Origin: Nemopilema nomurai
Lineage: Eukaryota > Cnidaria > Scyphozoa > Rhizostomeae > Rhizostomatidae
Assembly (NCBI GenBank): GCA_003864495.1
Contig: ML133471.1
Location: 2,490,217-2,554,216, forward strand
Direction of reading: 5' to 3'
DNA: 64,000 nt
Positions within the stretch are counted from its first letter, which is position 1. Every line of letters begins with the position of its first letter. The translations under genes were made by a program, and so were the position numbers. The notes under the pieces were generated by a model. It made no database searches. It saw only the letters and a list, made by a program, of their open reading frames with translations, and was not told the DNA's origin. This document shows, one piece after another, positions 26,310 to 38,000 of this stretch.

Positions 26310-26545
26310 AGTGCATATCACCTCAGCGAGATTATAAGGTTAATTTGTTGTATTCGATATGGAAAACATAGATTTCAATTTTTTTTGCGTTTCTGCCAAA
26401 CATTTTACAGTAATTAAACCATTAAATCGGACCGATCTATTCAATTTTCCCGCCATTCGTTTTCAAGACCGGGCATCTTCGAAAGCCTGGTGACTAGAGC
26501 ATTGTTTTACGCGAATACGTCATTTAAGGAACCAATCGCGACAAA
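26310..26545. other. 5' flank / untranslated region of the THAP-transposase gene
   Basis: Non-repetitive sequence between the TTAA junction and the start codon. No clear TATA box or other promoter motif is seen. If the island is a transposon, the left terminal repeat and promoter should lie here. Confidence 0.4.
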
Positions 26546-29500
26546 ATGCCGGACAGGTGTGTTGTTTATGGGTGCGATAGTGTACCAGATATCTCTAAAG
26601 GTATATCTGTTCATCGAATACCATTCTGGAACAATCAGAATCCTGAAGCAAAAAGACGTCGAAAGGTCTGGGTGGATTTTATTCGTACCAAGCGTGCAAA
26701 ATTCATCCCTGCTGCTAATTCGGCTGTTTGCTCGTTTCATTTCAAACCAGATGATTTTGAACGTAGATTTTCTTTTCTTCCGGGTCTGGAAAAAGTTCAG
26801 CAAACTAGACTGAAACGTGATAAAATTGGCGTAGTTTGTTTCCCTACAATCTTCAGGAATGTCGAAGAAACGACAACAAGACGCGAACATCGCAAGGTAA
26901 GAAATATCTTACATAGATATTTATTCCACCAATTTGATGCCGGTATTCTCATTATAGTATGATAAAATTCTAAAACAACTACCCTGCCATAAATCCTCGA
27001 AATGGCCTACCTTTTCTAAGCCCCCTTGAGTAAGCCCCCACCCTTGGCAAATTCATGATCGGAGTCTATGATAATGACATACTCAACTATAAAAAAATTT
27101 TAAATTAAAGAGGCACTTTCACAATGTTTCCTTGTCCAAGGAAGGGCTGGCAAGGTGAGGGATTTAGACATGGGACATGTAAACCCCCCTTTTAGAACAA
27201 TATCTAAAATCTGGCCTAGTCCTGGAGAGGGGGGGGGGGAGGATTTACAGTTAGTCAGATCTCACTACCAATTTTAACTTTGTCATTTACAGCAACTAAA
27301 AGATGCTCTACAAAGTCAAACTGCTTCAGACCTTGAATCGGAACCAGAGCAAGATCATACCAGTCCTGTTGACAGTGTTGCTGCCCAAAGTTCAAATTGT
27401 TTTGATACAGTTGTAGCTGCAAATTTATCTGAGGAACAGGTCAGCTGAATTTTTTCTATACTGCATTGAAATTACTAGGTAACACTGAACTCCTGCTTGT
27501 GTGAACAGGCAAATATATATATATATTATATATGCTATATTTGTTTCCATTTTCTAAAATGAATATTTTTTATGGTTTTTTTGAAGAAAAACGAAACAAC
27601 ACAAACAGAAACACAACCTTGTTATGAATGTGGGACACAGACATATTACCAATGCCAGAGATGCAAACATCTAAGCAACTGGAAAAGAATTTATAAAAAT
27701 CGATGGGCTGATTCTAAGCAAAAAATCAGTCATATTAGGACAAAATTCAATGCAGCACAAAGAGAGATTTCAAGTAAGTCAAACAGTAAAAGTCTTGTCA
27801 GGAGCATTTTAAAGTTCTTATTGTTATTCTACCAAGGCCCATTCTCTCCACCAATGTACATAAGGTATATTCAATGCAGAAGACTTGTCTAATCAACTGT
27901 ACTTTGGAGATAATACAGTGTGGTTCAGTCTTAATCAATTTATTCATATAAAAATATTTCTTTTTTAACTCTGAGTTCCAAATTTTTTCACTTGAATTTT
28001 TAATTGAGAATCAAAACATATTTTTTAATATTAGGAATGAAACAACAAATGGCAGACATGGAAAATGAAATTGAAATTGATGATTACGAAGCAATGGATG
28101 TTGGATATAACGATGACAGAAATGAAGATGCTAGTAGTGGGTCGAATTCAGAGAATGATGTTGTTGATGATGAGATGACAGCTGCTGACGACTTATATGA
28201 GAGTGGTGATGAAAGTGATGAAGACCAGGAACCTGTAGATAAAAACATGTAAGCCGAATGTGGATTGAATGATTATTGCAACTTTACCTTAATCGTCAAT
28301 CATGATAATAATAATCATTAACAATGTATAAAACTTCAAGTTCCTGGTTTTCTTACAAATTCCCTTATAGACAAGAAGACAGATTGCGGACCGAGCCAAA
28401 ATTCCTTGTGTTTCTTTCAAAATTGCTACTGTTGTTCACCTTTTGCCCAATCTGCAAAGCTGACAACCCATTAGTTCAGACAAAGACTGTTGGCACAATG
28501 GTCCAGGTGATACTGACTTGTGCTAATGAGAAGTGCAGCCAAAAGGACAATGTATGGTATAGCCAGCCATGGATGCCAGGGTCTAGAATCGCTGCTGGGA
28601 ACTTCCTCCTCAGTTTTTCGACATTAGTTTCTGGTGGATGTGCATCAAAGATTTTCCAGATTTTTAAAAACATGGGCCTGTGTTGCATATCACTTAAGAC
28701 TTTTTTCAAACATCAAAAGGTAATTGATATGTTAGACAACTGATACCTTATTGGCATATCTACAATAAATTACTTAATACATAAAGTAACTTTTTGTTTT
28801 TTTCTTATTTGGCTATTTTTTTCTTATTTTTCTTATTCCCTGACAAAATCAAGAATTTTTGTAATATTTTTTATTAAAGTTCTTGTAAATAGTAGAATTT
28901 ATCACATCACCTATTCCTGGAATCAGTGTAGAATATTTTCCAGTGTAGAAACTTGATTTTTTTTAAGTGGTATGTATAATTCAGAAAATTCCTTAATATT
29001 ATTGATATTGATTTTCTTCCTTAGGAGACTTTGTTTCCAGCCATCTATTTGTACTGGCAAAAATACCAGAAGGCAATACTTTCATCGTTACGTGCAACAG
29101 AGGACAAGGGACTGGTGATAGCTGGTGATGGTCGTCATGACAGTATGGGTCACTCAGCTAAATATGGCACTTACACAATTTTTTGTTGTAACAATGACAA
29201 GATAATAGACTTTTCACTTGTTCAGGTAATACTTTGTTTAGGTAATACTCAAATATATTCTGATAAAGTCACACAAATTTATTTTTTTGTAATTTTACAA
29301 TGTCCATACTTTATTATTTTTACTATCCAAAAATCTAGCCTGGCAGCGTTTAAAGGTGTCTGCAACAAAACCTGGACAATTTTCTCTCTTGACTTGATTA
29401 TAAGACAGACAGCTTATCAATAATGTACTATTCCCTTCTGGAGCATACATTATATGAAAAAGTAATTTATGCCAAGTTTTCTTTTCCAGCGAAATGAAGT

Positions 29501-31496
29501 CGGTAGCAGTCAAGCTATGGAATATGCTGGTTTTAAAAATTCCATTGCCCATTTGAAAAGTGAAAATCTGCAGTTGTCGACATTTGTATCTGACCGACAT
29601 ACAACAATTGCAAAACATATGCGGGAACAGCTGCCAGATATAACCCACTACTTTGACCTATGGCATTTGAAAAAAAGTAAGTTTAAGCATATAAGAATAT
29701 GGAGCTAAGTGGGTCTAACTCTTAAGCTAACAGAGACAAAAGGTTATGACTTTTATTTCATTTTTGTAGAGATCCACAAAGAACTTACAAACTTGGCCAA
29801 ACAAAATGACTGCAAATCGCTTGAGCCATGGGTACAGCCATGTGTTAACCACCTATTTTGGAGTGCCACATCAACATTCGATGGGAATGGAAATGTCATT
29901 TGGGCCAAATTCAAATCATTTTTGAGTCACGTGATTGACAAGCATGACAATCTGGATGATCCCCTATTCAACCGATGCGAACATGCAGAAATTAATGACC
30001 GTTTCTGGTTAAAAAAAAGTGGGTTAACCTTCTTAAAGGTCATGATGATATTCTTTAATTGTAGTAAATAAATGCTTAACAGAAAATTACAAAGCTGAAT
30101 CCTGAAGACTCTTAACATTCAATTCTGTAATAACAGTGCTGCAAAGATAACAGATGTGACTGCTCAACTGACTTCAAAAAGATAACTGCTGCAATGGTTA
30201 TGAAACAAAGCATTTTTTTTATATTATCTCATGTAAGCATGCTACAGATTTCCTTGTATCGGTTTCTAGAATCAACAGCCTATGAGAAATTGGAGGCATG
30301 TCTTACGAACAAGAGGCTGGTAAATGGGATAAAAAAGGCATCTCCACTTGATCAAACTAGTTGTCTCGAAGGATTCCATTCACTTGTGAATTATTTTGCA
30401 CCAAAGATGGTTGCCTTTTCACACACTGGAATGATGATACGGTACTGTATATTTTCCAAATTTATCAAAAGTGGGAATCAATTTTGTATGATGTATTTCT
30501 ACTTTGTATATACAGTTTCTGCTCAGATACTAAGTGAAATTTATTTGCTAACAGACATATTCTTGCATCTATCCATTTCAACTGTAACCTGAGACGCGAG
30601 AGTAAAACAACCTCGGATGGTGAAAAACAAGTGGCTGTGTCCTGGCCTAAATTCAAAACTGGACAAGCAACTGTGCGCGATGTAAGAGTCAAACAGGATT
30701 TAGGTAATGCACTTTGTATAACTTCAGTTTCATTCATACAGTACTTCCCTTATTTCAAGAAAGAATTATGTAAATAAATATTTTGATTCTCTCAAAAATG
30801 CTATTTCGATATAAAATTGCAATTTTCTTTTATTAAGGGTATGTCAGTGAAATTTTCATCTCAATAATGAGGACAAGTTCAGAGACCTTAAAAGAGGTAG
30901 AAGACGAATTGAAGCTGGCATGCCCTGAACCAATGAACCGGATGCTGGATAGGCAGACAAGGAAAGATGCCCTTGCCAAGAAAGAGTCTCGCGATAAAGC
31001 AACATCCATCAATGTTCCAGCCACAGGTGCGTTGGCAAGAAAGAAAATCCAAAATATAATTTATTTACCATTTGTCAAATACTTGATATGATATGAATAT
31101 ATGATAATTGATATGAATATATATTTAACATCCTGAAATCAAAGCACCTGTCTTTTATTTTTATTGTCTAATTTTATTTTTATTATCTAAACTTTTTCAT
31201 ATTTACAGATGTTTACAAAACCAGGGCAACACCCAATATTCTCTTATTATATCAATACTGTAAATTTTCAATTTGAATTGCATAAAATATTAACTGACAA
31301 TTAGCAAAAAAGTGTTAAATGATAAGCCACCTTGGAGACCACAGCTAGTATTACGTTATATTTCCAAAAATTTTCTTCAGGTGAAGTAACTGACATTGAT
31401 GTTATAAAGAAGAAACCACACTGTCGTAGATGCAACCAACCAATGAAAGGCCATAAATATACAGATTGCCCAAATTTTGACAATGAAAAGGAATGA
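26546..31496 (+). CDS. THAP-domain DDE transposase-like protein (Kolobok type), 12 exons, 836 aa
   Basis: Hand-built exons: 26546-26896, 27293-27439, 27587-27773, 28035-28248, 28371-28719, 29025-29225, 29490-29676, 29770-30018, 30270-30441, 30555-30703, 30838-31026, 31381-31496. All introns are GT-AG, phases agree, and the total of 2,511 nt reads open to a single TGA. Residues 1-103 form a THAP zinc finger: C5, C10, W42, P55, C62 and H65 (CxxH), ending in the typical P-T-I-F. Residues about 229-299 are strongly acidic. C325-x2-C328 and C350-x4-C355 look like a zinc ribbon. Candidate catalytic residues are D451 (GDGRHDS), D518 in SDRH (the D-x2-H signature) and E662 (CLEGFHS). A zinc knuckle, C813-x2-C816...H823...C828, closes the protein. 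The start is the first ATG of the THAP frame, with A at -3. Function as an active transposase is inferred; an intact, many-exon gene could also be domesticated. Individual splice sites, especially the acceptor of exon 3, need transcript support. Confidence 0.85.
26897..27292 (+). other. Intron 1 of the THAP-transposase gene
   Basis: GTAAGA donor directly after the THAP exon and a TTTACAG acceptor. It contains a long G run (about 27,231-27,239) and no other recognisable feature. Confidence 0.75.
28720..29024 (+). other. Intron 5 of the THAP-transposase gene
   Basis: GTAATT donor, TTCCTTAG acceptor, strongly T-rich. It separates the zinc-ribbon exon from the exon with the first candidate catalytic aspartate. 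No other feature seen. Confidence 0.75.
31027..31380 (+). other. Intron 11 of the THAP-transposase gene
   Basis: GTGCGT donor and TTTTCTTCAG acceptor; AT-rich and without recognisable content. Splicing joins the basic C-terminal helix region to the terminal zinc-knuckle exon in frame. Confidence 0.7.
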
Positions 31497-31555
31497 ACCA
31501 ACTACTTTGATTCACAGTAAGAAACAAGATCAGTGTTTTGTATAAATGCAGTTAT

Positions 31556-31976
31556 TCACTCATTTACATCATCCACATACCCTGTAAATATGTCATTTTC
31601 TTTAAATTTGTTACGGATAGCATGATATGCACATGCAGGCAAAGGTACTCTTCTTTTCCCAATGGTTCCATAGACCAGGCTTGTAAACTCTCTATACGAG
31701 ACACTCCTAAGAAATTTCTCCTCAGGAACAGATGCAGTATGCCTATATCTCTGTCCTTTTCTTGTCTTATATTTTGTAGATGCAAGACGCAATGACCATG
31801 TTTCAAGACATACTGGCCTGAATCCTGGATGTTGGGTCATACAAGATGGTACACAACCAAGTTCTCTGAACACCAACTCATCATTTATTGCCTCAACACA
31901 AAGATCAATTTCCAAGCAACATCTACATTCCATTGCATTTTGCAACAATATTCTGTCACATTTCCCACATTTACAC
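31556..31976 (-). CDS. P2X7 ballast-like (C-terminal domain) protein, last exon
   Basis: Open for 139 codons before TGA, on the strand opposite the transposase. It starts with CKCGKC, then ECRCC, a HPGF motif, VCLETW, a YREF segment and PLPAC...IR...F...YTGY-like ending (FTGYVDD). This order of cysteine pairs, the proline-cysteine and the final aromatic segment is that of the P2X7 receptor cytoplasmic ballast domain, a zinc-binding module that in many animals also occurs without any receptor channel. A pyrimidine-rich TTTTCTTAG acceptor precedes the first codon and leaves one G; an upstream exon ending in TG would restore the W-C-x-C typical of the family. The upstream exon is not found before the gap. 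If unspliced, the frame extends to an ATG at 32,083 (175 aa). No channel or membrane region is seen. Stops of this gene and the transposase are 59 bp apart, tail to tail. Confidence 0.7.
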
Positions 31977-32304
31977 CTAAGAAAAGTTAATATGTAATAA
32001 AATGATATTAAGTGTTTTACAAACTTTAGGTAAGTATGGAAACAACACTTGTAAGAAGAGGTTCTCAAATAGCACAGGGACATAATGGAAAAGAAATTCT
32101 AGCGGATGGCCAAAGAAGGAAAAATATTCATATTTTATCACGATAAAATAAAGAACTAAGATAGTCTAACTAAAACCCCTCGATTTAACTAAAACCCCTT
32201 TTTTCATCCTGATTTTCAGTGGAATGAGCTCTGTTGCCCGAAAGAAGACAACAGCTCAGTTGTCCTATTATGTTTTATTAGGGTTTCTAACTACTTTTCC
32301 TTCA
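31977..32304. other. Island right side, upstream of the ballast-like exon
   Basis: Presumed intron or 5' region of the minus-strand gene, and possibly transposon end sequence. Contains a short near-repeat, taactaaaacccct, at about 32,167 and 32,186. No sequence matching the left edge of the island in inverted orientation was noticed, and no satellite is present. Confidence 0.4.
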
Positions 32305-32359
32305 NNNNNNNNNNNNNNNNNNNNNNNNNNNNNNNNNNNNNNNNNNNNNNNNNNNNNNN
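32305..32359. other. Assembly gap (55 N)
   Basis: The gap falls exactly between unique island sequence and satellite, so the right junction of the island is not observed. The satellite resumes at a different point of the monomer from where it broke at 26,309. Confidence 0.99.
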
Positions 32360-35300
32360 TGTTGTGAGAAATTGAAGCTTCGCAATTGAAAACTTCATGT
32401 ACTCAGTATTTCCCTGTGTGATGGAATACAAATAAAGCCTGCAAAAAGTTTGAGTTACGTATCTAATATAGTTTTGGAGAAAAACTCAATCGTACAAAGG
32501 GTAAAATATCTGATATAGTCGGAAAATCAATGCAAGTTTCGACATTTAGCGGCAATACAATCGCATTTTCAAAGAAAACTGTTAACCAATTGATGAACCT
32601 GAAGTGAATTTCAAGACCCTTCTTGCCTATAAACAGGAAAATTGATTGATTTCATTAATTAAAATATTTTTTCTGAGAAAATTTTTCCGTTTAAACTCTG
32701 TGTTACTCTTGAAAAGTTGTGCTATTCTACTAAAGTAAAGCTGCCTCAATTTGTTGTGAGAAATTGAAGCTTTGCAATTGAAAAACCGCATGTTCTCAGC
32801 ATTTCCCTTTTTGATGGAATACAATTAAAGCCTGCAAAAAGTTTGAGTTTCGTATCTAATATAGTTTTGTAGAAAAACTCAATCGTACAAAATGTAAAGT
32901 ATGTGATATAGTCGGAAAATCTCTCCAAGTTTCGACATTCAGCTTCAAAACAATCGAATTTTCAAAGAAAACTGTTAACAATTTGATAAACCTGAAGTAA
33001 ATTTTAAGACCCTTCTTGCCTAATGAACAGGAATATTGATTGATTTAATTAATTAAAATATTGTTTCTGAGAAATGTTTCCTGTTTAAACTCTGTGTTAC
33101 CCTTGAAAAGTTGTGCAATTCTACTAAAGTAAAGCTGCTTCGATCTGTTCTGAGAAATTGAAGTTTTGCAATTTAAAACTTCATGTACTCAAAATTTCCC
33201 TGTGTGATGGAATACAATAAAAGCCTGCTAAAAGTTTGAGTTACGTATCTAATATAGTTTTGGAGAAAAACTCAATCGTACAAAATGTAAAGTATCTGAT
33301 AAAGTAGGAAAATCAATACAAGTTTTGACATTCAGCGTCAATACAATCGCATTTTTAAAGAAAACTGTTAACAATTTGATAAACCTGAAGTGAATTTTAA
33401 GACCCTTCTTGCCTAATGAACAGGAATATTGATTGATTTCATTAATTAAAATATTGTTTCTGAGAAATGTTTCTGTTTAAACTCTGTGTTACCCTTGAAA
33501 AGTTGTGCAATTCTACTAAAGTAAAGCTGCTTCAATCTGTTGTGAGAAATTGAAGCATTGCAATTGGAAAACTTCATTGATTTCATCATTTTCCTGTGAT
33601 GGAATACAATCAAAGCTTGCAAAAAGTTTGAGTTAGGTATCTAATATAGTTTTGGAGAAAAACTCAATCGTACAAAATGTAAAGTATCTGATATAGTCGG
33701 AAAATCTCTCCTAGTTTCGACATTCAGCTTCAAAACAATCGAATTTTCAAAGAAATCTGTTAATAAATCGATAAACTTGAAGTAACTTTCATGGCCCTTC
33801 TTGCCTTATGAACAGGAATATTGATTGATTTCATTAATTAAAATATTTTTTCTGAGACAATTTTCCGTTTAAACTCTGTGTTACTCTTGAAAAGTTGTGC
33901 AATTCTACTAAAGTAAAGCTGCCTCGATCTGTTGTGAGAAATTGAAGCTTCGCAATTGAAAACTTCATGTACTCAGTATTTCCCTGTGTGATGGAATACA
34001 AATAAAGCCTGCAAAAAGTTTGAGTTACGTATCTAATATAGTTTTGGAGAAAAACTCAATCGTACAAAGGGTAAAATATCTGATATAGTCGGAAAATCAA
34101 TGCAAGTTTCGACATTCAGCGGCAATACAATCGCATTTTCAAAGAAAACTGTTAACAATTGATGAACCTGAAGTGAATTTCAAGACCCTTCTTGCCTATA
34201 AACAGGAATATTGATTGATTTCATTAATTAAAATATTTTTTCTGAGAAAATTTTTCCGTTTAAACTCTGTGTTACTCTTGAAAGTTGTGCAATTCTACTA
34301 AAGTAAAGCTGCTTCAATCTGTTGTGAGAAATTGAAGCTTTGCAAGAAAACTTCATGTCTCAGCATTTCCCTTTGTGATGGAATACAATTAAAGCCTGCA
34401 AAAAGTTTGAGTTACGTATCTAATATAGTTTTGGAGAAAAACTCAATCGTACAAAATGTAAAGTATCTGATAAAGTCGGAAAATCAATACAAGTTTTGAC
34501 ATTCAGCGTCAATACAATCGCATTTTCAAAGACATCTGTTAATAATTCGATAAACTTGAAGTAATTTTCATGGCCCTTCTTGCCTAAACAGGAATATTGA
34601 TTGATTTCATTAATTAAAATATTGTTTCTGAGAAATGTTTCCTGTTTAAACTCTGTGTTACCCTTGAAAAGTTGTGCAATTCTACTAAAGTAAAGCTGCT
34701 TCGATCTGTTCTGAGAAATTGAAGCTTTGCAATTGAAAAACTTCATGTACTCAGCATTTCCCTTTGTGATGGAATACAATCAAAGCCTGCAAAAAGTTTG
34801 AGTTACGTATCTAATATAGTTTTGGAGAAAAACTCAATCGTACAAAATGTAAAGTATCTGATATAGTCGGAAAATCTCTCCAAGTTTCGACATTCAGCGG
34901 CAATACAATCGCATTTTCAAAGAAAACTGTTAACCAATTGATGAACCTGAAGTGAATTTCAAGACCCTTCTTGCCTATAAACAGGAATATTGATTGATTT
35001 CATTAATTAAAATATTTTTTCTGAGAAAATTTTCCGTTTAAATTTTGTGTTCCCTGAAAAGTTGTGTATTCTACTAAAGTAATGCCTCAATCTGTTGTGA
35101 GAAATTGAAGCATTGCAATTGAAAACTTCATGATTTCATCATTTCCTGTGTGATGGAATACAATAAAGCCTGCAAAAAGTTTGAGTTAGGTATCTATTAT
35201 AGTTTTAGAGAAAAACTCAATCGTACAAAGTGTAAAGTATCTGATATAGTCGAAAAATCAATATTAGTTTTGACATTCAGCGTAAATACAATCGCATTTT

Positions 35301-38000
35301 TAAAGAAAACTGTTAACAATTTGATAAACCTGAAGTGAATTTCAAGACCCTTCTTGCCTATTGAACAGGAATATTGATTGATTTCATTAATTAAAATATT
35401 GTTTCTGAGAAATTTTTCCGTTTAAACTCTGTGTTACTCTTGAAAAGTTGTGCAATTCTACTAAAGTAAAGCTGCTCGATCTTTGTGAGAAATTGAAGCT
35501 TCGCAATTGAAAACTTCATGTACTCAGTATTTCCCTGTGTGATGGAATACAAATAAAGCCTGCAAAAAGTTTGAGTTACGTATCTAATATAGTTTTGGAG
35601 AAAAACTCAATCGTACAAAGGGTAAAATATCTGATATAGTCGAAAAATCAATGCAAGTTTCGACATTCAGCGGCAATACAATCGCATTTTCAAAGAAAAC
35701 TGTTAACAAATTGATGAACCTGAAGTGAATTTCAAGACCCTTCTTGCCTATAAACAGGAATATTGATTGATTTCATTAATTAAAATATTTTTTCTGAGAA
35801 AATTTTCCGTTTAAACTCTGTGTTACTCTTGAAAAGTTGTGCTATTCTACTAAAGTAAAGCTGCCTCAATTTGTTGTGAGAAATTGAAGCTTTGCAATTG
35901 AAAACTTCATGTTCTCAGCATTTCCCTTTTTGATGGAATACAATTAAAGCCTGCAAAAAGTTTGAGTTACGTATCTAATATAGTTTTGGAGAAAAACTCA
36001 ATCGTACAAAATGTAAAGTATCTGATATAGTCGGAAAATCTCTCCAAGTTTCGACATTCAGCTTCAAAACAATCGAATTTTCAAAGAAAACTGTTAACAA
36101 TTTGATAAACCTGAAGTAAATTTTAAGACCCTTCTTGCCTATGAACAGGAATATTGATTGATTTCATTAATTAAAATATTTTTCTGAGAAATTTCCGTTT
36201 AAACTCTGTGTTACCCTTGAAAAGTTGTGCAATTCTACTAAAGTAAAGCTGCTTCGATCTGTTGTGAGAAATTGAAGTTTGCAATTGAAAACTTCATGAT
36301 TTCATCATTTTCCTGTGTGATGGAATACAATAAAGCCTGCAAAAAGTTTGAGTTACGTATCTTATAGTTTTGGAGAAAAACTCAATCGTACAAAGTGTAA
36401 AGTATCTGATATAGTCGAAAATCAATAAGTTTTCGACATTCAGCGTCAATACAATCGCATTTTTAAAGAAAACTGTTAACAATTTGATAAACCTGAAGTG
36501 AATTTCAAGACCCTTCTTGCCTATTGAACAGGAATATTGATTGATTTCATTAATTAAAATATTTTTTCTGAGAAAATTTCCGTTTAAACTCTGTGTTACC
36601 CTTGAAGAGTTGTGCAATTCTACTAAAGTAAAGCTGCTTCGATCTGTTGTGAGAAATTGAAGCTTTGCAATTTAAAACTTCATGTACTCAGCATTTCCCT
36701 GTGTGATGGAATACAATTAAAGCCTGCAAAAAGTTTGAATTACGTATCTAATATTGTTTTGGAGAAAAACTCAATCGTACAAAATGTAAAGTATCTGATA
36801 TAGTCGGAAAATCTCTCCAAGTTTCGACATTCAGCTTCAAAACAATCGAATTTTCAAAGAAATCTGTTAATAAATCGATAAACTTGAAGTAACTTTCATG
36901 GCCCTTCTTGCCTTATGAACAGGAATATTGATTGATTTCATTAATTAAAATATTTTTTCTGAGAAATCCGTTTAAACTCTGTGTTACTCTTGAAAAGTTG
37001 TGCAATTCTACTAAAGTAAAGCTGCCTCGATCTGTTGTGAGAAATTGAAGCTTCGCAATTGAAAACTTCATGTACTCAGTATTTCCCTGTGTGATGGAAT
37101 ACAAATAAAGCCTGCAAAAAGTTTGAGTTACGTATCTAATATAGTTTTGGAGAAAAACTCAATCGTACAAAGGGTAAAATATCTGATATAGTCGGAAAAT
37201 CAATGCAAGTTTCGACATTCAGCGGCAATACAATCGCATTTTCAAAGAAAACTGTTAACAATTGATAAACCTGAAGTGAATTTCAAGACCCTTCTTGCCT
37301 ATAAACAGGAATATTGATTGATTTCATTAATTAAAATATTTTTCTGAGAAAATTTTTCCGTTTAAACTCTGTGTTACTCTTGAAAAGTTGTGCTATTCTA
37401 CTAAAGTAAAGCTGCCTCAATTTGTTGTGAGAAATTGAAGCTTTGCAATTGAAAACCGCATGTTCTCAGCATTTCCCTTTTTGATGGAATACAATTAAAG
37501 CCTGCAAAAAGTTTGAGTTACGTATCTAATATAGTTTTGGAGAAAAACTCAATCGTACAAAATGTAAAGTATCTGATATAGTCGGAAAATCAATACAAGT
37601 TTTGACATTCAGCGTCAATACAATCGCATTTTTAAAGAAAACTGTTAACAATTTGATAAACCTGAAGTAAATTTTAAGACCCTTCTTGCCTAATGAACAG
37701 GAATATTGATTGATTTCATTAATTAAAATATTGTTTCTGAGAAATGTTTCCTGTTTAAACTCTGTGTTACCCTTGAAAAGTTGTGCAATTCTACTAAAGT
37801 AAAGCTGCTTCGATCTGTTGTGAGAAATTGAAGCTTTGCAATTGAAAAACTTCATGTACTCAGCATTTCCCTTTGTGATGGAATACAATTAAAGCCTGCA
37901 AAAAGTTTGAGTTACGTATCTAATATAGTTTTGGAGAAAAACTCAATCGTACAAAGTGTAAAGTATCTGATATAGTCGGAAAATCTCTCCAAGTTTCGAC
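32360..38000. repeat. Satellite array, block D (four-monomer higher-order repeat, about 1.55 kb)
   Basis: The diagnostic subtype gaagcttcgcaattg with cagtatttccctgtg and atacaaataaagcc recurs with its aagcttcgc core near 32,375, 33,945, 35,496 and 37,048, spacings of 1,570, 1,551 and 1,552 bp, that is four monomers each. The same subtypes occur in block B (14,105; 17,985; 19,544). The subtype atcaatattagttttgac, seen in block B, is present near 35,260. The right border with block E is gradual. No genes were seen. Confidence 0.9.

Larger units (their letters stand above)
26310..32304. mobile_element. Putative Kolobok-like DNA transposon (right end missing)
   Basis: A non-satellite island inside the array, starting exactly at a TTAA and carrying a THAP-domain protein with a candidate D-D(x2H)-E core. 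The Kolobok superfamily is known for THAP transposases and TTAA duplications. A convergent ORF with a P2X7 ballast-like domain lies in the 3' part. I looked for a reverse complement of the left end (agtgcatatcacctcagcg) in 32,040-32,304 and did not find it, so terminal inverted repeats are unproven. Alternatives are a host gene next to a satellite through scaffold misjoining, or a domesticated transposase. Confidence 0.5.

Noticed and set aside
26490..26890. Alternative open frames overlapping the THAP exon on both strands
   Set aside because: The frame starting at 26,546 has the complete THAP zinc-finger pattern and correct splicing; the others are shadows.
27500..27545. AT dinucleotide run in intron 2 as a regulatory element
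   Set aside because: It is a short simple repeat in an AT-rich intron with no supporting motif.
30019..30269. Possible extra exon with a cysteine-rich stretch in intron 8
   Set aside because: Exons 8 and 9 join in phase directly and preserve the family-like order of tryptophan, STAYEKL and QTSCLEGFH segments. Including the stretch would add stops or disrupt the frame.
32040..32304. Right terminal inverted repeat of the putative transposon
   Set aside because: No reverse complement of the left edge could be found by eye before the gap.
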